Counted from the stretch's first letter, positions 7,099 to 13,893 are shown. The stretch is DNA of 15,003 bases from Peptococcaceae bacterium BRH_c23 (GCA_000961805.1 LADV01000234.1:1-15003); one strand, 5' to 3'. Program-made: numbers and translations. Notes: generated by a model from the sequence alone, not told the origin.

Positions 7099-8247
7099 TC
7101 AGGAATCAAAACGTAACCCAATCGTTTTAGTTATGAGTTTTTGTTGAAGAGGGTAAAGCTGTGGAGATTTAGATAATAGCAAAGAGCCGTTAAAAACACC
7201 GATCATGGTTTTGGTCAAGACAAGGCTAAAGAACCCGATTAAGGCTATGAACTGTAGGAATCCTGCGACGGCAAAGAAAGAATGCCCCAAAAGATCGTTC
7301 AAGGCGTAGGTTCCTGTGGTAAAACTTCCGAGTGGGAAGACATAGCTCCACCAGCCAAGGCTAAAGGGAATTTTACTCTCTTTTTTGGCTAGATGCAGCA
7401 GGGAATAGAGACTGGCAATCACGATCCACCAGAGCCCAACACCCCACATGGAAACCGCGAAGATCATACCAAGGGCCTGAAATCCTGAGTTCCAAGTGTC
7501 TAAGAAGGGTTGAGTGACCACCGGAAGAGTGCTGAAAAGGGTCATAGACATTCCGATAGGACCGATAACAATCCAAACACTTGGCACAAAGCCCCCAGCG
7601 ATTTTACCACTATAGACAAGCCGGGAATAATACAGGCTGCTGATCATAATAAATAAGAAAAAAGTCATACCAAACATGGCTAAAATGAGAATAGTAAAGA
7701 AAAACTGCCAAGAAAAGGTACTCCAATAAGGAATGAGCTTGGCACCGATAGCTGCGGCCACGATAGGGGGGACGACTGGAATCAACCAACTGGCATGGGT
7801 ATCCTCAAGTGAAACTTGGTGGGAGACAAAGAGCAGATAGGGTATGGTAACAACTGTAAATAGAGCGGCTATAACTCCACAAATCCAGAGGGTTTTACTG
7901 ATTAAGATGGCAGTTGCCGGCGTGAGCAGATGTATGCCAATCACCAAATAATCATTGCCAATTACACTGATACTCATTGCCAAAGCACCATAGAAGAGAA
8001 GCTTACTAGGGTCGGAAAAATCCTTTAAAGCCTCGTCCGTGTGGCAGATCCAGCGCCAGGACCATAAGCCAAGAGCGAGGATAAAAATTACATTGGCTAA
8101 GAGAAAAAAGGCTATACCTATTGACTGTAGTCCGGGTATGGGAATAGGGGATGTATAGGTTAGAGCGGCAACAACGCCAATTCCCATGACAACAGTGAAC
8201 CAATTAGTGCCAAACTGGCGTGCAACAGATGAGAGTGGACTGATCAT
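7099..8247 (-). CDS. TDT family (TehA/Mae1/Ssu1/SLAC1) membrane transporter, candidate sulfite exporter
   Basis: About 382 residues with ten hydrophobic helices, as in the tellurite-resistance/dicarboxylate transporter family. Recognisable blocks are FTVVMGIGVVAAL near the N-terminus, ASWLIPVVPPIVAAAIGA, PSVWIVIGPIGMS, GLWWIVIASLY, and the near C-terminal SLGWWSYVFPLGSFTTGTYAL. The family includes fungal Ssu1 sulfite efflux pumps, Mae1 malate permease and SLAC1 anion channels. In a cell cleaving sulfolactate to sulfite, sulfite efflux is an attractive role; dicarboxylate transport is the alternative. The start is set at ATG 8247 because GGAGGA lies 8 bases upstream (plus strand 8255-8260); a TTG at 8262 would place the start before that site. 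It is transcribed towards the dehydrogenase and has its own promoter with an embedded inverted repeat. Confidence 0.85.
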   Translation of the reverse strand: MISPLSSVARQFGTNWFTVVMGIGVVAALTYTSPIPIPGLQSIGIAFFLLANVIFILALGLWSWRWICHTDEALKDFSDPSKLLFYGALAMSISVIGNDYLVIGIHLLTPATAILISKTLWICGVIAALFTVVTIPYLLFVSHQVSLEDTHASWLIPVVPPIVAAAIGAKLIPYWSTFSWQFFFTILILAMFGMTFFLFIMISSLYYSRLVYSGKIAGGFVPSVWIVIGPIGMSMTLFSTLPVVTQPFLDTWNSGFQALGMIFAVSMWGVGLWWIVIASLYSLLHLAKKESKIPFSLGWWSYVFPLGSFTTGTYALNDLLGHSFFAVAGFLQFIALIGFFSLVLTKTMIGVFNGSLLLSKSPQLYPLQQKLITKTIGLRFDS

Positions 8248-8313
8248 AGAAGATTCCTCCAAGTTCTAGAGATATTGATGTCTAAAAAAGGATTTAATTG
8301 AGATAATGTGTTA

Positions 8314-8342
8314 ACTATACTAAGTTAGCTTAGATAGAGCAA
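8314..8342 (-). promoter_or_regulatory. Promoter of the TDT gene
   Basis: On the minus strand: TTGCTC, a 17-base spacer, TATAGT (5 of 6 to consensus). The predicted transcription start is about 60 bases upstream of ATG 8247. The -35 box is only moderate, which fits a regulated promoter. Confidence 0.5.
8320..8333. promoter_or_regulatory. Operator-like inverted repeat within the TDT promoter spacer
   Basis: CTAAG-TTAG-CTTAG: 5-bp arms with a 4-base centre lying wholly between the -35 and -10 boxes. The position suggests control by a dimeric regulator, not identified here. Confidence 0.4.
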
Positions 8343-8370
8343 TTCAGATTTCAAATACAAGGTATTAAAG

Positions 8371-8404
8371 AAAACGAGGGAGTCTATTCAGACTCCCTCG
8401 TTTT
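8371..8404 (-). terminator. Bidirectional terminator overlapping the yueI 3' end
   Basis: AAAACGAGGGAGTCT (8371-8385), loop ATTC, AGACTCCCTCGTTTT (8390-8404): a perfect 15-bp stem with A/T flanks on both sides. On the minus strand the 5' arm is made from the last codons of the YueI gene and the stop codon lies in the loop region. Confidence 0.85.
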
Positions 8405-8725
8405 TACCTCTATGTCGTCAATGTCGACCGCTTGATCGCTTACCACGACTAACCCGGTTTCGCCTTTTAGCCCGGGGTCATTAATCACGGTGTATGGTTT
8501 TGCAATTTGCCTAGCCAGTGCTATGTATTTATCCGTCAATTGATCCCTTAATTCCCCATTGATGAGCATTCTTGAACTCTGCTTATGGTTTAACGCTTCG
8601 ATAATCTCGGGGTAGATGAAGCTTTGAGCAACTTGCTTTTTACTCAGGATTCGAATTATGCGTTCACGAAATTCTCCGAGATAGTTGCTTTTCTCGTCGC
8701 GTTTCAATTCAGGTGATCCAGACAT
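8384..8725 (-). CDS. yueI: YueI family (DUF1694) protein, probably 5'-truncated
   Basis: 113 residues of a conserved Firmicute cytoplasmic family of unknown function. Seen: GSPELKRDEKSNYLGEFRERI at the N-terminus (residues 3-23), the family hallmark, then KKQV, an INGEL motif at 55-59, DKYIALARQIAKPYTVIND at 65-83 and a C-terminal GLVVVSDQAVD. Family members are usually around 130-140 residues. Here the matching frame continues upstream of ATG 8725 as a family-like stretch (ILALGM) without start codon or ribosome binding site, then runs into DNA that belongs to a plus-strand PaaX-like gene and a stop near 8805. The true first 10-20 residues thus seem lost by a rearrangement; ATG 8725 is the only remaining start. 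Whether it is still expressed is unclear. Confidence 0.75.
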   Translation of the reverse strand: MSGSPELKRDEKSNYLGEFRERIIRILSKKQVAQSFIYPEIIEALNHKQSSRMLINGELRDQLTDKYIALARQIAKPYTVINDPGLKGETGLVVVSDQAVDIDDIEVKTRESE

Positions 8726-8732
8726 TCCTAGG

Positions 8733-9413
8733 GCAAGTATTTTGGAGAAATTGCAGCAAAATGGATTTGGTATCTTATGTACAAATACCTGGATTAGCCC
8801 CTACTATCAGACTGGTGAAATTCAAAAGATATTAACTGGCTTTAATTTGAACACCGGAGTAGTTGAAATGTATGGGGAGATGACAATTCATGAAACTATG
8901 GTGTCTTTTGTAGATAAGGTCTTTCATCTTAAGGAACTAGAAAAATCCTATGTAGACTTTATAAAGACCTTTAGTCAAAAGCTAGAAGAGACTAAAAAAC
9001 TGTGCCAGGAAGAATGGTTCATTGAGGGGCTGGCTCTGTTTGCATTATTCGTGGTAACCAAAGAGAACTTAAGACGATGGATATTTCAAACAGCCGTAAG
9101 TATTCTGCTGTTATCAGTCACAATCAATGCACTTGTTTTTGGGAATCCTTTTCATGCCGTTACCTTCGGCATATTAGCATTAGCCGCACTAGTGCAACTA
9201 TTTAGGAGGAAGGAAAATATTCAAAGAACTGAAAGTAAATGGATAATTGTAATTGCCCTTGCTTTTATTTTCCTGGGATTGTGGTACCCTGAATTTGTGG
9301 ACAAAAATGCTTTTATGCTTCTGGCAGTTTCACCTGTAGGAGTTATTCCTTGTCCAACTCTGCTTACAACCATAGGCCTATTAATGCTTATTATGCCTAG
9401 TGTGAATAGGTAA
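8733..9413 (+). pseudogene. Mosaic open frame: PaaX-like regulator fragment joined to a DUF6064-like membrane fragment
   Basis: The open frame begins antisense inside yueI (TTG at 8685) and has no ribosome binding site. From about 8733 to 9026 it encodes roughly 98 residues like the C-terminal half of PaaX-type GntR-like repressors: EKLQQNGFGILCTNTWISP, a VVEMYGE strand, and KVFHLKELEKSYVDFIKTF. In PaaX the next part is a conserved VHEYRKFPF-type stretch; instead, after EEWFIE, the frame turns into about 128 residues with four hydrophobic segments, ending SPVGVIPCPTLLTTIGLLMLI, reminiscent of the GVxPCPTTIFTxGLLLL end of DUF6064 membrane proteins. The N-terminal DNA-binding domain of PaaX and the start of the membrane protein are both missing. 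I read it as two gene remnants fused by deletion; a rare intact fusion cannot be excluded. Confidence 0.5.
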
Positions 9414-9434
9414 AAGATGAAAGATCATCTTTTA
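9411..9434. terminator. Convergent terminator hairpin after the mosaic frame
   Basis: TAAAAGATG (starting with the stop codon, 9411-9419), loop AAAGAT, CATCTTTTA (9426-9434): a perfect 9-bp, AT-rich stem between convergent frames, able to work in both directions. Confidence 0.5.
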
Positions 9435-9452
9435 ATAAGGCTCTGTTGTACT

Positions 9453-9923
9453 TTAACGTCTTAGGGTTGCCTTGAGACGCTGAGTTTTTAAGAGCAAACC
9501 AAAGCCGTCTTCGATTTTATTCACCACTAAATCCGCCGACTTAAGAGTCTGCAGGGAGGCTCCCTCCAATCCAATGACAGCAATGCCTAAATTCGCCTTT
9601 TCAAGCATTACTTGATCGTTGGCACCGTTCCCTATGGCAACAACTTCCCGGGAATCGAACTGCAATAAGTAAGCTGCCTTTTCTTGGGTATGATCTATAG
9701 TCTCCAATACTTTTACCTGAACAGGTAATCCTTCACATTGCTGTTCTACACTACCGAAGGTATCTGAAGTTATAACGTGAATTTCCAGAAAAGCAGATAA
9801 ACGGTTGAGACTTTCCTTAACAGATTCAAACATTTGCCCGTCTAAAGCTAATGTTCCGTTGTAATCGAGGATTAATACTTCTAGGTTAAGGTCCCCTCGG
9901 CCAGGAATAGCCACTTGAATCAT
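9453..9923 (-). CDS. HAD-superfamily protein, soluble P-type-ATPase-like (COG4087 type)
   Basis: Cytoplasmic protein of 156 residues made of a small HAD core without a cap domain. Motif I is LILDYNGTLALDG at 17-29 with nucleophile Asp20, motif II is VITSDT at 50-55, a Lys82 is near the motif III position, and motif IV is AIGNGANDQVML at 96-107. It resembles the P-domain of P-type ATPases as a free-standing protein. The residue two after the nucleophile is Asn22, not the Asp used as acid/base in ordinary HAD phosphatases, so catalysis may be slow or altered. Start ATG 9923 is chosen because AGGAGG lies 7 bases upstream (plus strand 9931-9936); an in-frame ATG at 9947 would lie before that site. 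The substrate is unknown. Confidence 0.8.
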   Translation of the reverse strand: MIQVAIPGRGDLNLEVLILDYNGTLALDGQMFESVKESLNRLSAFLEIHVITSDTFGSVEQQCEGLPVQVKVLETIDHTQEKAAYLLQFDSREVVAIGNGANDQVMLEKANLGIAVIGLEGASLQTLKSADLVVNKIEDGFGLLLKTQRLKATLRR

Positions 9924-9975
9924 AAAAACTCCTCCTATTTGAATCATATTAGTACCTTTTTGCCTATTAGAAAAA

Positions 9976-10005
9976 AATACAATTGCTCTTAAGGTGAATT
10001 GTATT
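9976..10005. promoter_or_regulatory. Imperfect 30-bp palindrome upstream of the HAD gene
   Basis: AATACAATT and AATTGTATT arms surround a centre with CTTAAG symmetry; three positions per arm mismatch. It lies about 40 bases before the ribosome binding site of the minus-strand HAD gene and could be an operator. From 10006 to about 10165 I see nothing else I can name. Confidence 0.3.
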
Positions 10006-10180
10006 AGCCATTAAATGTCACTGTCAAGTCATGCAACAAACCAGTTAAACACATTAGGTATAAAGTCTTGTTCCCGTGCCAATGAATTTATAGTAGACAT
10101 AGGTTAGTGACAGAAATAATAAGATGTGTTAATCTTACTTAGAAAGGTAAATTTTCTCTCCCAACTGAATAAAATCTACT

Positions 10181-10327
10181 CTCCGAGCCGATTAATCTAA
10201 AGAGAAAAATCCATGGTTCATCGGCCAGGGCTTTAACGCCCTCAGGGTATGTCTAGAAATGGATATGCCTTCACTTTGAAAAGGAGGTGGTCGCATTTAA
10301 TTGCTTTCGATTACATGACGGCTCCAC
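10181..10327 (+). promoter_or_regulatory. Candidate molybdenum cofactor (Moco) riboswitch
   Basis: The leader of the mod operon shows an ordered set of elements resembling the E. coli moaA Moco RNA. GAGCCG (10185-10190) can pair over a long range with CGGCTC (10319-10324), like P1 AGCC/GGCU. AGGGC-6-GCCCT (10228-10242) is followed directly by a second hairpin AGGGTATGTC/GATATGCCT (10244-10269), like the CAGGGC...GCCUCCCGUAU part. Then comes GAAAAGGAGGTGG, like GGAAAGGUG. An alternative local stem GCCGAT/ATCGGC (10187-10192, 10220-10225) is possible. The distal P1 arm is also the 5' arm of the terminator that follows, so ligand state could decide termination. TAAAAT at 10170-10175 could be the -10 box, with a poor -35. 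The comparison is from memory; no covariance search was run. Confidence 0.6.
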
Positions 10328-10346
10328 TTTCCTGTGGAGCCGTTTT
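10319..10346 (+). terminator. Intrinsic terminator (expression platform) ahead of modA
   Basis: CGGCTCCAC (10319-10327), loop TTTCCT, GTGGAGCCG (10334-10342): a perfect 9-bp stem followed by TTTTAATT. It lies within the leader, 130 bases before modA, so it is an attenuator and not the end of a gene. Bases 10347-10476 show no further structure I can support. Confidence 0.85.
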
Positions 10347-10476
10347 AATTCGCAGAATTCTTCTGAAAAGGAATAGATGAAAGGAACCGTGATAGTCGCT
10401 TCTAGAGTAGCGCATTATATATTGACGAGTTAATTGAGTCAGGACCAAATACTAATAAAGAAAGTAGGTTCGTTTT

Positions 10477-11286
10477 ATGGTCAAGAGTATTAATCGTACT
10501 TTATGGTTAGTTATGCTATCATTAATCATTCTTTTCGGTGTAACTGCGTGCGCAGCGCCTGGCCAAAATACACCATCAACTACCTCAAAACTTCGGATTG
10601 CGGCCGCTGCTGATCTAACCTTGGCATTTAAGGAAATCGCTACTCAATTCGAGCAGGAGACAAATATCCCTACCGAGATAACCTTTGGTTCCACGGGAAC
10701 GACTGCCCTGCAGATCGAAAACGGAGCCCCCTATGATATTTTTGCAGCGGCCGATGTTGCTTATATTGAGGCACTTAACAAAAAAGGCTTAATTTTAGCG
10801 GACACTCAACAGCTCTATGCCCAAGGAAGAATCGGTATCGCCACTCTGAAAGGAAGCAATTTAAGTATCACGGATTTACAAGACTTAGCAGACAATCCTA
10901 TGGTCAAGAAAATTGCCATTGCCGAACCGTCGCACGCCCCTTACGGCAAAGCCGCTAAACAAGCTCTAGAATACCGCAACCTGTGGGTCAATGTAGAACA
11001 AAAAATGGTTTATGGACAGAATATACAAGACACTCTAGCTATCCTCAAGTCAGGAAATGTGGATGCTGCGATTATTGCTCTTTCCATCTATAAACCAGAT
11101 GAAGTGGATTTTACTCTGATTGACGGTTCCTGGCACGCTCCTCTTAATCAAGCAATGGCTATCTTGAAAACGACGAAGCAGGAAGAAAATGCCCGTAAAT
11201 TTATGGCCTATGTCAACGGAGAAAAGGGTCGTGTAGTCATGAAAAACTATGGATTCCTACTTCCAGATGAATTTGTAAAAAAATAA
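10477..11286 (+). CDS. modA: Molybdate ABC transporter substrate-binding lipoprotein ModA
   Basis: 269 residues. The N-terminus is a lipoprotein signal with hydrophobic core at about 9-22 and lipobox VTAC with Cys25, so it is a membrane-tethered receptor as in Gram-positives. The mature protein has ModA/WtpA-type blocks: LRIAAAADLTLAF (39-51), TFGSTGTTALQIENGAPYDIF (69-89) with the oxyanion-binding GSTG, IAEPSHAPYGKAAKQALE, and YGQNIQDTLAILKSGNVDAAI. It captures molybdate (or tungstate) and delivers it to ModB. Start ATG 10477; the ribosome site (AAGAAAGTAGG) is only fair. It heads a modABC operon behind a probable Moco-sensing leader. Tungstate preference cannot be excluded from the sequence. 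Confidence 0.92.
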   Translation: MVKSINRTLWLVMLSLIILFGVTACAAPGQNTPSTTSKLRIAAAADLTLAFKEIATQFEQETNIPTEITFGSTGTTALQIENGAPYDIFAAADVAYIEALNKKGLILADTQQLYAQGRIGIATLKGSNLSITDLQDLADNPMVKKIAIAEPSHAPYGKAAKQALEYRNLWVNVEQKMVYGQNIQDTLAILKSGNVDAAIIALSIYKPDEVDFTLIDGSWHAPLNQAMAILKTTKQEENARKFMAYVNGEKGRVVMKNYGFLLPDEFVKK

Positions 11287-11378
11287 GATAATCTAAAATT
11301 TAGAGTTTTTGAAGGCCCCAGTGTACAAAGGTATCGTAAAACTATAGCTATAAGAAGTCTTGGAAAGTGGTTGTAACT

Positions 11379-12056
11379 ATGAGCATATCAGATTTAACGC
11401 CTCTTTATCTCTCCTTGCGTTTGGCTTTAACTGCCACTTTCATTGGGCTGCTGATCGGGTTGCCGATCGCCTGGTACTTAGGGAATACCCAATGGAAAGG
11501 GCGGGAGGTTCTCGATTCGCTGATTAGTATACCCATGGTCTTGCCGCCAACCGTTCTCGGATACTACTTACTGGTCATTCTAGGCCGGAATAGTTGGATC
11601 GGACAACTAGCTGAAAGACTCGGAACCCCTCTTGTGTTTACAACCCGAGGAGCGATTATCGCTGCTACCGTTGTTTCAATCCCTTTTTTCATTAAAACGG
11701 CCCGTTCCGCCATCGAGGGAATCCCGTCCAATCTTTTAGATGCCGCCCGTGTTCTCGGCAGGACTGAACTCAACATTTTTTTCAGTGTTGTCATTCCCAA
11801 CGCTTGGAAAGGGATCGTTGCTGGACTTGTGCTCATGTTTGCTCGGGCTTTGGGGGATTTTGGCACGACGCTCATGGTCTCGGGTGGCATTCCGGGTGAA
11901 ACGCTGACTATGCCTATTGCCATTTACAATGCTATGTTAGCCGGAGATCAGTCGACCGCTAATCTTTTAGCCTTAATTATGGCAGGTACCGCACTTATGG
12001 TTTTGATCTTGATCAATCTACTCAATCGACAGGTTGGAAGGAGAGGAAATCGATGA
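11379..12056 (+). CDS. modB: Molybdate ABC transporter permease ModB
   Basis: Inner-membrane permease of 225 residues with about five transmembrane helices, the ModB/CysT type. SLRLALTATFIGLLIGLPIAW starts helix 1, IPMVLPPTVLGYYLLV is the typical ModB second segment, and DAARVLGRTELNIFFSVVIP (121-140) is the EAA loop that contacts the ATPase. ALGDFGTTLMVSGGIPG and TLTMPIAIYNAM are highly typical of molybdate permeases. ATG 11379 is preferred because GGAAAGTGG (11362-11370) lies 8 bases before it; a GTG at 11367 would add four residues. The stop overlaps the modC start as ATGA, showing translational coupling. Confidence 0.93.
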   Translation: MSISDLTPLYLSLRLALTATFIGLLIGLPIAWYLGNTQWKGREVLDSLISIPMVLPPTVLGYYLLVILGRNSWIGQLAERLGTPLVFTTRGAIIAATVVSIPFFIKTARSAIEGIPSNLLDAARVLGRTELNIFFSVVIPNAWKGIVAGLVLMFARALGDFGTTLMVSGGIPGETLTMPIAIYNAMLAGDQSTANLLALIMAGTALMVLILINLLNRQVGRRGNR

Positions 12057-13195
12057 TCGAAGTCCGGATTTCCAAAGCCTTGGAACTCTTCTCACTTCAA
12101 GTTGATATTAAACTGTCTGAAGGATCCTCCTTAGCTTTAGTGGGTTCTTCGGGATGCGGAAAAAGTATGACTTTACGCATGATTGCTGGCTTAGAACAAC
12201 CGGATGAGGGGTATGTTAAAGTTGGGAACACTGTCTTCTATGATTCCAGTGAGCGCATCTTTGTTCCGGCTTATAAACGTCATGTCGGGTTTCTATTTCA
12301 AAATTATGCTCTTTTCCCTCATCTTACAGTGGAGCAAAACATCGCTTTTGGTCTTAATCATCGACACAAGCGAGAAAGACAGGAAAAAGTTGATTCGATC
12401 CTAGAAAGGTTAAGGCTTAAAGGGTTGGAGAAACGCTATCCTCAGTACATTTCTGGTGGGCAGCAACAGCGGGTAGCTTTGGCCAGGACACTCGTCACAG
12501 ACCCAGAGTTGCTCCTCTTAGATGAACCTTTTTCCGCTTTAGATAGCCAAGTAAAAAAGAAGATGGAAAAAGAAGTCATCGATGTGAGAAATGCCTTCTC
12601 CGGTACCCTGATTCTAGTCACGCACAGCCTGGAAGAAGCGTTCCGGCTGTGTTCTAATATAGCTGTTATGGACAATGGCAAGATTATTCAGTTAGGCACG
12701 AAGGACGAGATCATTCGCCAGCCGGCTAACCGCACCGTCGCCCGCCTTACGGGGACAGAAAACATTTTTGATGGAACGGTCATCGAACGGTACGGGGAAA
12801 CGGCCCGACTCTGGGTAGAAGAATTAAACGTGCATCTCACCATTCCCAATACTCTAAAGCAAGACAAACTTTCCTTGGGAATTCGAACTGCTCAGCTTAT
12901 TGTCGAGCAGGACCCTGGTACACGAGGCAGGGACCCGGAAAATAGTTTTTCTGGGCGAATTGTTCAAACGATTCCTACGCCTGACGGGCAATTTGTGTTT
13001 ATTCAGTTAGCCGGAGATCGGGCTTCTCTCTCAGATAATTCTACGTTAGCACATAGGCAACGTGACTATGATCTTCAGGCTTATGTCCCGTTCAATGACG
13101 GAAAATCCGATCATCGTCCGTTTCAACCCGGGGATCCTTGTCGGGTAGTTTTTTCCATCTCCTCAATCGCAGTTTGGCCTCGGGATAAAGGATAA
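12053..13195 (+). CDS. modC: Molybdate ABC transporter ATP-binding protein ModC
   Basis: 380 residues. The ATPase domain shows Walker A GSSGCGKS (31-38), Q-loop FQNYALFPH with Gln83, signature ISGGQQQRVALA (133-144), Walker B LLLLDEPFSALD (153-164) and the switch His191 in VTHSLEEAF. After about residue 232 a GTENIFDG linker leads into two TOBE/MOP-like beta regions (about 240-300 and 308-375), the oxyanion-sensing part of ModC. Start ATG 12053 overlaps the modB stop by 4 bases and has AAGGAGAGG at 12038-12046. It powers molybdate import with ModA and ModB, feeding molybdenum cofactor enzymes. The second TOBE-like region is rather divergent. No terminator is obvious after the gene. Confidence 0.93.
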   Translation: MIEVRISKALELFSLQVDIKLSEGSSLALVGSSGCGKSMTLRMIAGLEQPDEGYVKVGNTVFYDSSERIFVPAYKRHVGFLFQNYALFPHLTVEQNIAFGLNHRHKRERQEKVDSILERLRLKGLEKRYPQYISGGQQQRVALARTLVTDPELLLLDEPFSALDSQVKKKMEKEVIDVRNAFSGTLILVTHSLEEAFRLCSNIAVMDNGKIIQLGTKDEIIRQPANRTVARLTGTENIFDGTVIERYGETARLWVEELNVHLTIPNTLKQDKLSLGIRTAQLIVEQDPGTRGRDPENSFSGRIVQTIPTPDGQFVFIQLAGDRASLSDNSTLAHRQRDYDLQAYVPFNDGKSDHRPFQPGDPCRVVFSISSIAVWPRDKG

Positions 13196-13464
13196 GTTCC
13201 TAAACAGCACCTTCTTTTGGTTAAGCAAGAATTGGGAAACGAGTAATAAAAATTAGTATTAACATGGACTGCAAGTATAGATGTCGTATAAAAATCGTGT
13301 TTATTAGGTGGAATAAGGCTATAAATGTATCAATAAGTTGAGAATCGAGAGGAGATTCACTAGGTATGAAAGATATCGTTGACTTGTGGAGATTGTCTTT
13401 GGGGACGGGGAATAACCGTTTGTCCATAAGTTACATGTAATTTTGTGGCTGTTGCACACCTGAA
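13196..13464. other. Gene-poor stretch after modC
   Basis: No gene, RNA or terminator could be supported. A 24-codon frame from ATG 13366 to TAA 13438-13440 lies in the same frame as the rhodanese remnant downstream, but its peptide does not look like rhodanese. The stretch contains the REP-like motif at 13401. Confidence 0.4.
13401..13425 (+). repeat. REP-like motif, second copy of GGGGACGGGG
   Basis: GGGGACGGGG (13401-13410) is identical to the left arm of the hairpin between tctC and tctA. Here GGAC (13403-13406) and GTCC (13422-13425) can form a short stem. It resembles the GGGGACGG-type palindromic repeats spread in many Clostridia, but only two divergent copies are visible. Confidence 0.3.
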
Positions 13465-13611
13465 GACGATTTTGTAGTTTACTGAACTATGGGTATGAGA
13501 TCGGGCTACCTTAGCACGGTCCTCAGAGCCGTTGGCTTTGATAAAGTTAGAAACTACGAGGCATCCATTTATGAGTGGGCAGCAGATCCAAATATGCCCA
13601 TGGAAAAATAG
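13465..13611 (+). pseudogene. Rhodanese (sulfurtransferase) 3' remnant with in-frame UGA at the catalytic cysteine
   Basis: The frame reads DDFVVY, UGA (13483-13485), TMGMRSGYLSTVLRAVGFDK, then VRNYEASIYEWAADPNMPMEK and TAG at 13609-13611. This is clearly the C-terminal end of a rhodanese domain: VVYC-x-x-G-x-R active-site loop, helix, NYE/DGSxxEW and PxEK ending. The UGA falls on the active-site Cys. Upstream in frame there are only 14 codons, not clearly rhodanese-like, before a TAA at 13438, so most of the domain is missing. The simplest reading is a decayed fragment. A selenocysteine codon is a conceivable alternative (weak hairpin at 13502-13531), but the missing N-terminus argues against a working gene. 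Confidence 0.65.
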
Positions 13612-13642
13612 GCATGTCCAATTAACTGATAGGCTAAATAAA

Positions 13643-13664
13643 GGGGCTGTTGCGAGACAGCCTC
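13643..13664 (+). terminator. Terminator-like hairpin after the rhodanese remnant
   Basis: GGGGCTGT (13643-13650), loop TGCGAG, ACAGCCTC (13657-13664), one G·U pair, then ATTTTC. It was probably the terminator of the former rhodanese gene. Confidence 0.6.
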
Positions 13665-13719
13665 ATTTTCATAAGTGGTTTTTATCGGACACAACTTTTT
13701 GAGGGCTTGAAATTAGAGG

Positions 13720-13809
13720 TTAGGTCACGCTGTAAATTTTCACATCGGGATCGGTACTCCAGAGCGGCTTGAGGCCGACAAACACGTCGTTTTGTGGTCT
13801 GCTGTTTCT
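13720..13809 (-). pseudogene. Unidentified minus-strand C-terminal remnant
   Basis: On the minus strand a frame between TGA (13812-13810) and TAA (13722-13720) reads SRPQNDVFVGLKPLWSTDPD followed by VKIYSVT and stop. The composition looks like real protein and not chance DNA, but only about 29 residues survive and no start is present. I do not recognise the family; it may be the tail of a mobile-element protein. The flanks (13665-13719, 13813-13870) show nothing else. Confidence 0.3.
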
Positions 13810-13893
13810 TCAGGAGTTTCCGCTGGCAAGTCCGCACCTTCTTAAGCTTGGGCACATATTGTGTAGAAAGTAACAGGAAGGATTGACGCGCGG

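Noticed and set aside
8685..8732. Start of the plus-strand mosaic frame at TTG 8685
   Set aside because: The first 16 codons are exactly antisense to the conserved N-terminal region of YueI and have no ribosome binding site; they are not native coding sequence.
9032..9447. GGCTCTGTT occurs at 9032-9040 and 9439-9447, flanking the membrane-protein part of the mosaic frame, and the second copy resembles some IS ends
   Set aside because: A repeated 9-mer is expected many times by chance in 15 kb, there is no inverted partner and no transposase, so it is not evidence of an insertion.
10423..10460. TTGACG at about 10423 as a second mod promoter downstream of the attenuator
   Set aside because: No acceptable -10 box lies 16-18 bases downstream.
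11564..11923. Long open frame on the minus strand inside modB (119 codons)
   Set aside because: It is antisense to a well-conserved permease, its peptide has no recognisable family and it lacks a ribosome binding site; it is a shadow frame.
13431..13440. TTACATGTAA palindrome as a second copy of the operator at 5702
   Set aside because: The half-sites and spacing differ from TTATTACA-ACA-TGTAATAA and it stands before a pseudogene; short AT-rich palindromes are common.
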